Of a stretch of 64,000 nucleotides of DNA, positions 54,001-60,400 are shown piece after piece; position 1 is the stretch's first letter; each line of letters begins with the position of its first letter. The translations under genes and the position numbers were made by a program. The stretch comes from Candidatus Cloacimonadota bacterium (GTDB lineage: Bacteria; Cloacimonadota; Cloacimonadia; Cloacimonadales; Cloacimonadaceae), in assembly GCA_023228125.1 (NCBI GenBank), contig JALOBT010000008.1, forward strand, positions 5,995 through 69,994, in the 5' to 3' direction. The notes beneath the pieces were generated by a model. That model did no database searches and was not told the DNA's origin. It worked only from the letters and a program-made list of their open reading frames with translations.

Positions 54001-56503
54001 GACTGGCAGCCTCGTAGGCCTGGCCAATGACAGCAGCATCAATAACTGTGGAACCAGTAGCGGCTCAGTATCCGGTGAAGGTGGCAGCGTAGGTGGTCTG
54101 GTGGGCAGGATGAATAATTCTACTATTACCCATTGCCACAGCAATGTCGAGGTCTCAGGCTTAGGCTTTTCAGTGGGCGGCCTGGTAGGCCGGATAGACA
54201 ATACCCAAATGCTGAATTGCTCTTCACAAGGCCAGACTACTGGAAACGGAGTCTTGGGCGGCCTGGTGGGCTACATTATGGATCTATCCGAGCTCACCGC
54301 CTGCTTCAGCTCCGGCATAGTAGCAGCCACCGGAGATTATGCCGGCGGCATTACCGGCTCTTGCGTCAATGCCAGCATCCAGTCCTGCTACAGCCTTGCT
54401 TCTGTAAGTGGCAATTCCTACGTGGCAGGCCTGGTCGGCGAAATCGATGGTGCTGAAATCAGTGATTGCTTCAGCACCGGCACCGTAACGGGCACGAGCA
54501 ATACCGGCGGCCTCATCGGCTACGAAACGCGCTCTTCTTTTGTGCTTTACTGCTATTGGGATACCATAAGCTCGGGACTTGCTACCAGTGTGCTGGGCAG
54601 TGGACGAACCACAACAGAAATGACTTATCCTTATGCCATGAATACCTACAATGCTTGGGATTTTGCTGATGTCTGGGCTGCCGATATTGACTACGAAATC
54701 AACAATGGCTATCCTTATCTGCTCTGGCAAGCTCCCGCCCCGGAGTTCTATCCTCCCCAAAATCTTACTGCAGCCGAAATACTTCCGGATCTTGTCCTTA
54801 CCTGGCAGGATCCTCTGGCGGGTACCCCGGAATCCTACCACGTCTGGCGTTTACAACCCGGTCAGGAAAGCGATGAGGCCAGCTGGACTTCAGTAAATGC
54901 AGCAGTAAACGATACTACTGCCACCGATCCACAGTGGAACTACCTTGCCGATGGCAGCTACAAATGGGCTGTGAAAGCCATGTATGCAGGAGGAGGGCTC
55001 TCCTCTGCAACATTCTCCAATGAATTGGAGAAAACTGCTTCCGTTGCCCTGATTTCCGTATCTCCCGCCTCTGTCTTAATTAGTATGATTGCAGGAGACA
55101 CGTATAATACTGATCTTACCCTGGAAAATAGCGGAACTGCTCCCCTGGTCTGGACTGCAGCTATGAACGTTATCAGGAGCCATACAAAGAGTCTAAGCCT
55201 CAGTGGCAGTGGCCCATCCAGGGAAGATGCCATTTATTTCAATCCCGGTAGCGGCACAATAAATCCCGGGGATTCACAAATCATAGATCTTAGCTGTTAT
55301 TCAGATCTTTCCTACGAATGGCAACAGTGGTTATTTGAACTGATTATCAGCTCCAACGCGGTGAATAATCCCACAGTAACAGTCCCCATCACTGTGGATA
55401 TTGAGCCGGCTACTCCTTCCAACACCGCTCCTGTGGTTTCCAATGTCCACGCTGCTCAAAGAGACGAGGACAGCATGCTGATCGATATCTATTACGATGT
55501 CTATGACGCGGATGGTGATGCCTTGACCATCAGCATGGAGGTCTCCGCTGATGATGGCCTTAGCTGGGATCTATCCTGCCTTCAGCTCTTGCCGGATAGC
55601 GAGATCGGAGCCGGAATCCTCTCCGGAACTGATAAACACATCGTCTGGGATGCCGCCGCGGAACACCCCAACCTGCTTTATGGTAGCAATTTCCGCTTCA
55701 GAATCAGCGCTGATGATGGCAGCACGCCACCCTTGCCGGAGAACTTCGTCTTAGTTGAAGGTGGCACTTTCAATAACGGCACTTCCGATGTTACTGTGAG
55801 CAGCTTCTATATGGATAAGTATGAACTCACCCAGGCCGGCTATCAAGCGGTGATGGGGACTAATCCTGCCTCTGGCTACGGGGTTGGCAGCAACTATCCT
55901 GTTTATTATGTCTCCTGGTTCAATGCCATCGAATACAGTAATCGGCGTAGTATGCAGGAAGGCCTTACGCCTTGCTACAGCTACAGCAGCTATGGCACCA
56001 ATCCTGATAGCTGGCCATCTGGCTGGAACACAGACTACAATAACCATACTAATGTAAGCTGCAACTGGACTGCCAATGGTTATCGGCTGCCCACCGAAGC
56101 TGAATGGCATTTTGCTGCCCGGGGTGGAAATCAAACGCATAATTATACTTACAGTGGGAGTAACACCATAGGTGATGTGGCATGGTATTATGACAATTCA
56201 TACAATATGGGAAGTGGCCATCCTGATTACGGTACACACAGCGTAGGCACCAAAGCCGCCAACGAGCTCGGTATTTATGACATGAGTGGAAACGTCTATG
56301 AATGGAATTGGGATATTTGGGGCAACTATCCCAGTGGTTCACAAACTAATCCGCACGGAGCTGTCAGCGGGTCTGGCCGTGTGATACGCGGCGGTAGCTG
56401 GGACTACGTTGCCAACGCCTGCACCGTTTCCTATCGGTACGGCAACTATGCGACCGATAGCTACAGCAATTTAGGCTTCCGCGTTTGTAGGGTTTCCCCT
56501 TGA
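45023..56503 (+). CDS. Giant GLUG / leucine-rich-repeat surface protein with FGE-like C-terminus
   Basis: The 3826-residue protein has a signal peptide (LLVFVFVTMAVCPLWAQ). GLUG repeats lie at about 30-300 (GGLIG, GGLAG phrases), then a CARDB-like module and a fibronectin module. Four internalin-type LRR blocks follow (about 726-986, 1226-1486, 1610-1893, 2171-2476), each opened by an IPDDNFR cap and built of 22-residue units around L..NQISDLSPL. Each block is followed by a fibronectin module with YYWRIKAI-type strands. A second GLUG array (about 2890-3233) and further Ig-like modules follow. The end (about 3573-3826) is a formylglycine-generating-enzyme/sulfatase-modifying fold (FVLVEGGTFNNGTS, GYRLPTEAEWHFAARGG, DMSGNVYEW, RGGSWD, LGFRVC). 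It should be a cell-surface binding protein. AAAGGAG precedes the ATG. There is no FlgD-type tail. Confidence 0.93.
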   Translation: MKAKNYSITLLVFVFVTMAVCPLWAQFNGGLGTQESPYLVANAGQLNQVRLYPTAYFAQSADLDLDLAPYNSGLGWQAIGTIDTPFSGHFDGNGYQISGLYLNRPQEDYLGLFGYISNALLQGISLSGGQITGRNYVGGLAGSAQESIISECSVQAEITGAEIAGGLIGSLALSSQLSYSAALVQVSGTFATGALCGYAKGNSEIFSCVSRGSVTGEIAAGGLIGILGGSDLQRCYSTAAVSANSSSGGLIGENDTQSTVWECYSIGSVSADTNAGGLIGRNLDSSATNSYWDTQSSGISYSALGEGRLTQDMSYPFAANTYQDWDFEASWSWDEDYNGGYPYHVWEYSAPILIDLAVEAFSGPSVLGSDFPALYTLQIANLGNQVVDSFEAKLFSQAEELLDSQIFGPIQPGETLSVSLSWTPTAAYQGFVYATLELAGDINPENNQSQEIAVTVYEGVFSASIGSGDLNARIPLDFFWKTSVFETIYYADELGFNGMIFNLEFYNNFSSELLNKPTRIWLAETTQTELIEAWIPSDEMQLVFDGTVDFPMGENAISITLDTPFSYQSGNLVMLVQRPLDTNYYSSQDYFQAQSSPSQRSRSYHSDVEVLDVTNPDAPGSWLGDYPRCTFRFMGQAYQAPPTELSLEYFPEDGFLSLSWQPPEVGNPLSYNVYRNQEFYAEAFEPYFEDSELSPGETYSYYVSAVYATGESEPSNVVSQEISFPLAYIPDDNFRRAINFALGEAAAYQPNIAELESLDTIIEAEEMGIVSLEGAQHLINLPTLYLGENQISDLGPLSNLTLLQNLDLNYNQISDISPLSNLTNLQILYMTDNQISDLSALSNLTLLQALYLNDNQITDLGPLSNMSLLVRLYLFNNQISDLSPVSSLSNLQRLYVGANQITELSPITALSNLQALVLSSNQISDLGPLADLNNLEWLILNDNQINELSFLSSLSNLQELDLGTNRISDISPLSALANLTELNLDANPLSYEAMLLTQSWELPYSTDIYNALSPCYPEPERDAMDVFLNAGLLWQGNYDSQPAQYEVYMGDSPQSLSYLGEGYPAQEIGYAFDAALQPLTQYYWRVKAVSDTVGIWSGLWSFTTGETALLAEIGVDPTPIYEELSLEDSSQLQFNITNSGNIPLEWDSEIIALRGGPRTQSRQLSISLEPAFGIIEPASYMTCLLSFSPADTTGTYNYELQITSNDPVNPVLTVPVEYLVTIPPAYIPDDNFRMAINQVLEQPSDYQPTITDLESLSGTLYATNDEIVSLEGAQHLINVQVLHFEENQISDLSPLSGLTNLQELSLGYNQISDLSPLISLINLQTLYLYENQINDLSSLSSLNNLQNLHLGHNQISDLSSLSSLINLLYLNLDSNQISDLSSLSSLINLLYLNLDSNQISDLSSLGSLDNLQNLALDDNQISDLSSLSSLDNLQNLHLNDNQISDLSPLSALINLWDLWLWNNQISDISPLSSLNNLNNLLLFNNPLSYESMLLSQSWSLPYTTSEFNALAPCYPDPQRSAEGVEPNTGLSWQANYDTQTAQYEVYLGSEPQSLEYMGIGYLDDDTSYAFETMLEPFTQYYWRIKAIAAADTIWSGMWSFTTGDMIPEIIVPDDNFRMVINEVLEQTEEYQPTILDLESLTGTLWADNKGIVSLEGAQYLSNMQRLYLRDNQISDLNPLSSLNNLLWLLLGNNQISDLSPLSSLTNLQDLDLHDNQISELDSLSSLVNVTELDLQDNLISNLSPLSSLTNVQDLDLQDNQISDLSPLNALINLTELDLRENQISELGSLSTLTNLEKLYMNDNQISNLGPLSSLTTLQRLYVNNNQIIDLTPLSSLSNLLYLEFSNNQINELSALSTVSNLRKLYLNGNQISDISALAGLGSLTGLYLDDNPLSQESMLLTQSWALPYTTSSFNALAPCYPEPNRDAVEVDPSAGLSWQANYDYAQAEYQVYLGSDPESLIYQGYGYLGQDTSYAFDAMLEPFTEYYWRIKAIAAADTIWSGLWSFTTGEEIIPDEPQIAVNPEYIDYDIPQGESAQLELELSNAGNANLAWTATVQIIRGSSVASESVPQVTACIMPETYRSRMKEQDYRALREADIPESSSLRNRNLAISLNPDYGTVEPDSSLYCYLEIDSGSSLSGLYEYEIVFSSNAVNSPELIIPVSIQVTGALAYIPDDNFRMAINEALGQATDYQPTIADLESLTGYWDAHDRSIVSIEGAQHLINLQRLYLYNNQIIDITPLTGLSNLQGLYLYNNLISDISPLSSLSNLQTLNLRDNQISDLNPLSGLNNLQELLLESNQISDLSPLTNLSNLSQLDLDSNQISDLSPLSSLTALQELSLGLNQISDFSPLSGLTNLQDLWLPYSQISDLSPLSSLTALQNLYLRLNQISDLSPLSGLTNLQYLYLGLNQISDLSPLAGLTNLQDLVLSDNQISDLSSLSSLTTLQSLYVIDNQISDLAPLSSLSNLEYLELSNNPLSKESMLLSQSWALPFTTSSFNALAPCYPEPARNATGVEIYSGLFCQGDYDLQQAQFELYIGESPQSLSYMGNGFMLEPAYCGFETILEPSTQYFWRVKAIAYPDTIWSGLWSFTTGQPGSILTIGEGNSNLRIPINPYYVYSYSQSIFLQSEIDIADQRIETVWYYWNGAAEAISSNDWTVYMGHTANAEFASTSSWIPRAELYQVFQGDVALPATAGWIEIPLSTPFEYNNIDNLVIAVDENEASYDGSSMFFYGTDTATNRSIRYYSDVTNPDPSAPPPGTLVLGYPNLLLQITDDEPNPITLISPEDDATGLSIDGFDLTWAPDLSGEIPETYAIYMAQTIDGLETSPYIWDGITDTFFDPSQADLGQIIYQYSETWYWSVKAFYSGGGVSELTTPFSFTISEEPPDFAGGTGTEADPYLVSNIDHLSNVSFYLDAHFLQTSDIDAWTDDLSWMPIGDSNTAFTGVYDGDNHTITRLKTDNPYYDYQGLFGVIQNAEIRNLYLTEADVHGNNWTGSLVGLANDSSINNCGTSSGSVSGEGGSVGGLVGRMNNSTITHCHSNVEVSGLGFSVGGLVGRIDNTQMLNCSSQGQTTGNGVLGGLVGYIMDLSELTACFSSGIVAATGDYAGGITGSCVNASIQSCYSLASVSGNSYVAGLVGEIDGAEISDCFSTGTVTGTSNTGGLIGYETRSSFVLYCYWDTISSGLATSVLGSGRTTTEMTYPYAMNTYNAWDFADVWAADIDYEINNGYPYLLWQAPAPEFYPPQNLTAAEILPDLVLTWQDPLAGTPESYHVWRLQPGQESDEASWTSVNAAVNDTTATDPQWNYLADGSYKWAVKAMYAGGGLSSATFSNELEKTASVALISVSPASVLISMIAGDTYNTDLTLENSGTAPLVWTAAMNVIRSHTKSLSLSGSGPSREDAIYFNPGSGTINPGDSQIIDLSCYSDLSYEWQQWLFELIISSNAVNNPTVTVPITVDIEPATPSNTAPVVSNVHAAQRDEDSMLIDIYYDVYDADGDALTISMEVSADDGLSWDLSCLQLLPDSEIGAGILSGTDKHIVWDAAAEHPNLLYGSNFRFRISADDGSTPPLPENFVLVEGGTFNNGTSDVTVSSFYMDKYELTQAGYQAVMGTNPASGYGVGSNYPVYYVSWFNAIEYSNRRSMQEGLTPCYSYSSYGTNPDSWPSGWNTDYNNHTNVSCNWTANGYRLPTEAEWHFAARGGNQTHNYTYSGSNTIGDVAWYYDNSYNMGSGHPDYGTHSVGTKAANELGIYDMSGNVYEWNWDIWGNYPSGSQTNPHGAVSGSGRVIRGGSWDYVANACTVSYRYGNYATDSYSNLGFRVCRVSP
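49081..49212 (+). repeat. Perfect 66-bp tandem duplication in an LRR block
   Basis: 49081-49146 and 49147-49212 are identical over all 66 bases, each coding for three-quarters-shared 22-residue repeats, and the next unit keeps the first 25 bases. The other repeats differ by several bases, so this duplication is recent or recently homogenised. Confidence 0.85.
56399..56503 (+). other. Candidate diversity-generating retroelement variable region
   Basis: The final 35 codons of the giant gene follow the RGGSW motif of an FGE-like fold and end in LGFRVCRVSP. Thirteen positions that would be exposed (3794, 3795, 3798, 3804, 3806-3809, 3812-3816) all use codons ending in C or T. That is what results when AAC/AAT template codons are mutated at adenines. 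A template repeat and reverse transcriptase would have to lie outside the window. Confidence 0.5.
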
Positions 56504-56583
56504 TTTTTGTTTTTTGTCCTTTTTGCCTTTTGAAATGTTCAGTTTGGATACAGGCAAAGAGCTTACGACAAGGCGGGGGTGCA

Positions 56584-56786
56584 GGGGGATTCTTCCCCCA
56601 GCGCGCCGGAATTTTTTGGCAGAGTAGCCAATCTTGGTCTTTGCCACCTCAGGATTGCAGGCGTCCTCGCCTGCAGAAGCAGCGTAGCTGCTTGCTTTAT
56701 GAAGCGAGCTGTGCTCGCTATCGACACGGGGACGTGTCGAATCCTCGAAGAGGCCTGCGGCCTCTGTGGCAAGAGAATCTTGCCAC
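56584..56786. repeat. String of seven different short perfect hairpins
   Basis: Within the 325-bp gap between the giant gene and the next one lie, in order: GGGGGA-ttct-TCCCCC (56584-56599); GCAGGCG-tcct-CGCCTGC (56657-56674); AAGCAGC-gta-GCTGCTT (56677-56693); AGCGAGC-tgt-GCTCGCT (56703-56719); TCGACACG-ggga-CGTGTCGA (56721-56740); AGAGGCC-tgc-GGCCTCT (56749-56765); GTGGCAAGA-gaa-TCTTGCCAC (56766-56786). Stems are perfect, loops 3-4 bases, and the stem sequences are unrelated to each other. Confidence 0.9.
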
Positions 56787-56828
56787 CCCAAATATGAACA
56801 AAGATTTGAATATAAAAGGAGTTATATA

Positions 56829-57482
56829 ATGAAGAAGCTATGTATCCTGCTGATCCTCATTGCATCAATAGGGCTGGCAATGGGAGTGCGAGCCACCGGC
56901 TCTGCCACTTCGGAAGCCGTATTTCTTTCCACGCTGTATCCACCATCGAACCTGGTGGTAACTTATGAGAGCCAGTCTCTTGAGTTTTTTTGGGATGAGC
57001 CCATCACAGGGCCGCCTTTGAGCTACAAGCTCTATTACTCAGAAAGCCCTCAAGACCTGGACTCGTATTTACTCTTGGATTCGTCTTCCACCACTTATTA
57101 TAATAGCTATGCTTATTTTGAAAACCCGGGCTTTTATGTAACTGCGGTTTACTCTTTGGGTGAATCCCGCCATTCACAGATCTCTTACATTGGCAGGTTT
57201 CAGCCAGTGCACGTAGAACTAATGATCAATAGCGAAACATCCTCGGCTGTGCTTTCCTGGGAGCCCGTGCGGACTGCAGACAGCTATCTGGTGTATTATT
57301 CAGAGGAGGCTGATGCTGCTTTTCCAGCAGGGTGGCAGGGGCCTGTCAGCATCACCGAAAACAGCTTTATCGATCCCTTGGCCCACCAGAAGTTTTACCG
57401 CGTTTTCGCCGTGCCCAGAGGCCGGGGTGCGACAGATAAAATTATAAAGAGGGCAATCTTGCCTGGAAAAATAGGAGAATAA
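56829..57482 (+). CDS. Secreted fibronectin-III-like protein
   Basis: A 217-residue product starts at ATG 56829 (MKKLCILLILIASIGLAMG) after AAAGGAG; in-frame residues upstream fall in the hairpin string and are rejected. After the signal peptide come two fibronectin-III-like modules: PPSNLVVTYESQSLEFFWDE with YKLYYSESPQDLDSY, then VHVELMINSETSSAVLSWEP with SYLVYYSEEAD and FYRVFAVPRG. It lacks any catalytic motif or sorting tail. It is 1 bp upstream of the 1934-residue gene, so the two are co-transcribed, and it may be a partner or accessory of that surface protein. Confidence 0.78.
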   Translation: MKKLCILLILIASIGLAMGVRATGSATSEAVFLSTLYPPSNLVVTYESQSLEFFWDEPITGPPLSYKLYYSESPQDLDSYLLLDSSSTTYYNSYAYFENPGFYVTAVYSLGESRHSQISYIGRFQPVHVELMINSETSSAVLSWEPVRTADSYLVYYSEEADAAFPAGWQGPVSITENSFIDPLAHQKFYRVFAVPRGRGATDKIIKRAILPGKIGE

Positions 57483-57483
57483 A

Positions 57484-60400
57484 ATGACAAAGAGAAGAAT
57501 TCTTGTACTGCTGCTCATCGTTACAGCAGCCTTGTTGTGTGCTCAGGCAATCCCATACCCTGTAGATTCCCCAGAGTACAACGATTTTAAACAGAGCTTA
57601 ATTGGGAGTCCGGCAGCAGAGCCCGAGGGAATCTCGCGCCAGAGCCAAAGCCAGTGGCAAAATCTGGAATATGCTAAAGAGAGCCGGAATGGTCTGTTAA
57701 TTCCGCTGGATGATGAATTTATCCTGGCTATGGCTGGAAATGACGATAGCTCCTCATCTGTGATCGGCTTGCCTTTTGTCTTTGATTTCTATGGTAGCCT
57801 GCAAAGCCAGTTTTACATCAATAACAACGGTAATGTGTCCTTTGGCAATCGCTACGGCACCTATAGCTCTTCTGGATTTCCTTTGAATGGATATCCCATG
57901 CTGGCCGCTTTTTGGGCAGATGTGCATACCAGCTCAGCCGCGGGTGGTGATGTCTATTACAAGCTGGAAGAGCACCGCGTCACGGTGATCTGGAACGCGG
58001 TAGGTTATTATGGCAGTCATACCGACAAACTAAATACCTTTGAGATCATCTTCAGTGATGGCACCTGCCCCATCATCGGCCTGGGCAATAACGTGGCCTT
58101 CAGCTATGCTGATATGCAGTGGACTACCGGTGATGCTTCTGGTGGAAGCGGCGGTTTTGGCGGCACTCCAGCCACCGTGGGGATCAATCAGGGCGATGGG
58201 GCCAGCTATGCCCAGATCGGCCGGTTTGACCACGAAGGCATAGATTACCATGGCCCGCATGGTGCTTATTCCGGAGTGAGCTGGCTGGACAATCAGCTCT
58301 TTACCTTCGCAGCCCAAACTCTCTTGATCCCACCATATTTTACCGGTGTGCCCTCTGGAGTGATTGACTTGGAGGTTGGCGAGTATCATCAGCTTGATAT
58401 TACTGCCAATTCAGCCACTGCTGCTTCAGTGAATGTCACGGTAGCACATGATTTTACCAGCGGCTTTTCCTATGAAGTAATCCCCGGAAATCCCTGCGCT
58501 ATCAATCTGCAGATTACCGGTCTGCAGGACAATCTGGGGGAGCATCTGATCACCCTGAATGCTACGGACGATAATGAGCCCCCACAGCTTGCCAGCACCA
58601 GCTTTACAGTGTCGATAGCAGAGCATGGTGGGGATTTCCTGGTCGTGGCAAATCACAGTCCTGCCAGCATCAGCATTGTGGATGTAGCCAGCGACACTGT
58701 TCATGGCCCCTTTCTGGAGGGCCAGCTTGGTACTTCGAATCTTTTGGATGTAGTTGTCTCTTCCGATGGCCAATTTGCCCTGGTCTCAAACTTTAATAAT
58801 TACACTATCTATCACCTGGATTTGAGCAACATTCTGGAGCCTTCAGTGCTCAGCTCTTATCCGCTTAGCTTTGCAGCAGAAGACATCACGCTTAGCTCTG
58901 ATGATCGCTATGCCATTGTGGCCGATGGCGGCACTGCTACCTATCTGGGAGTGTTGGATTTACATAGTCGCACCCTGGTCCAGAATATCGATATCTCCCC
59001 TCATCGAGCCCAAGGCGTGGAAATCGGGCCGGATGGTAAAGTTTTAGTGAATGACTATGTTAGTGGCCAGATCTATCAATACCAATTGGATTTTGAGACC
59101 GGACAACTGAGCTATACCGATGTATCAGTGCCGATCAGCAGTCCCTTTAATACTGCCATTCATCCCAGCGGTGATTACGCTATCGCCTGTTCTGGGGGCT
59201 CTGAGACTAAAGTACTCCGTTTACAAAGCGATAATACGATTGATGTGATCCAGAGCTTGCCGCACAGCTCACAATCTGCCATTTATTCCAAAGACGGCAG
59301 CCGGGTGCTCATTGACGGGTTGAGTGGTTTTCTTTATGAATACGAAGTGCTTGTAGATGGTTCTCTGGAATTGCTGTATAGTTACTCTTTGCCCTATGTT
59401 AACACTGGTGGGTATTATGGTGTGGATGTGATAGCTATTTCATACGACAAGAGCAAAGCCTATATCTCTGATCTAACCTACGAAGAAAGTGCTCCTCTGG
59501 CCAGCATAGACCTATATACCCATGAAATTCAGCTACTTAATATCCCCTATCCCGCCGGTATCTGCATCGGCAATACCGATCTGCTGGCTTTCTTTGGGGC
59601 GGATTTTAGCTATGAAATTGTCAATACTCCCATCTCTACCCAGGTGCAATTCACCAATCTGTCCCAGGGCTATCCAGATAGTTATCACTGGGATTTTGGT
59701 GATGGCCAGAGCAGCACTCTGGAAGACCCCTTGCACGAATACTTCACTCCGGGGCTCTATAATGTGACCCTCACCGCAGTCAAGGGAGCTGCCACATCTA
59801 CTCATACCATGAGCATTGCCGCTGAATTTGACGCGAGCGTGCATCTCAGTCTCACTGATTCACCGTATTATTTCAATGCGGATCTGATCATCTCGACCGC
59901 CAGTGTGCTCACCATTGATGAAGGTGTGGTGATCAATTTTGCCCCCAATACCGGCCTTGAGGTCTATGGACGCATCATGGCGGATGGAGTGACCCTGCAG
60001 GGCAATGCTATCCAGGGTTGGAAGGGAATGCTCATCCAATCCCAGCTCTTGCCCATACTGTTCGACAATTGTAATATCATCAATGGCATCAACGGGCTCA
60101 AGCTGGTGGGAGGCAATTTCCCGATCAACGATCTGCTGATCTCTGCTGCAGACACGCTTGCTACCGAAACCGGCCTTCAGATGCAAGGCGTCTGCAATGT
60201 GGGCCTGAATGGCCTGATCTTGCAAGGATACCCGGTGGGCATAGCCTTTAACAATGGCAATCGCCTCACCAGCTCTCCCACGCTCACCAATATCCGCATC
60301 CGCAATACCGGCAGTGCTTCCCGCCAGCCCAGCATCGGCCTTATGGTCCTGGGAGCGGTGGCTTTGCAGGTAAATGACGCCGAATTTGAGGATTTTGATA

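Noticed and set aside
56563..56829. Open frames across the hairpin string, including one merging with the next gene
   Set aside because: The palindromes keep several frames open by chance. The real start of the downstream gene has a signal peptide and an AAAGGAG site at 56829.
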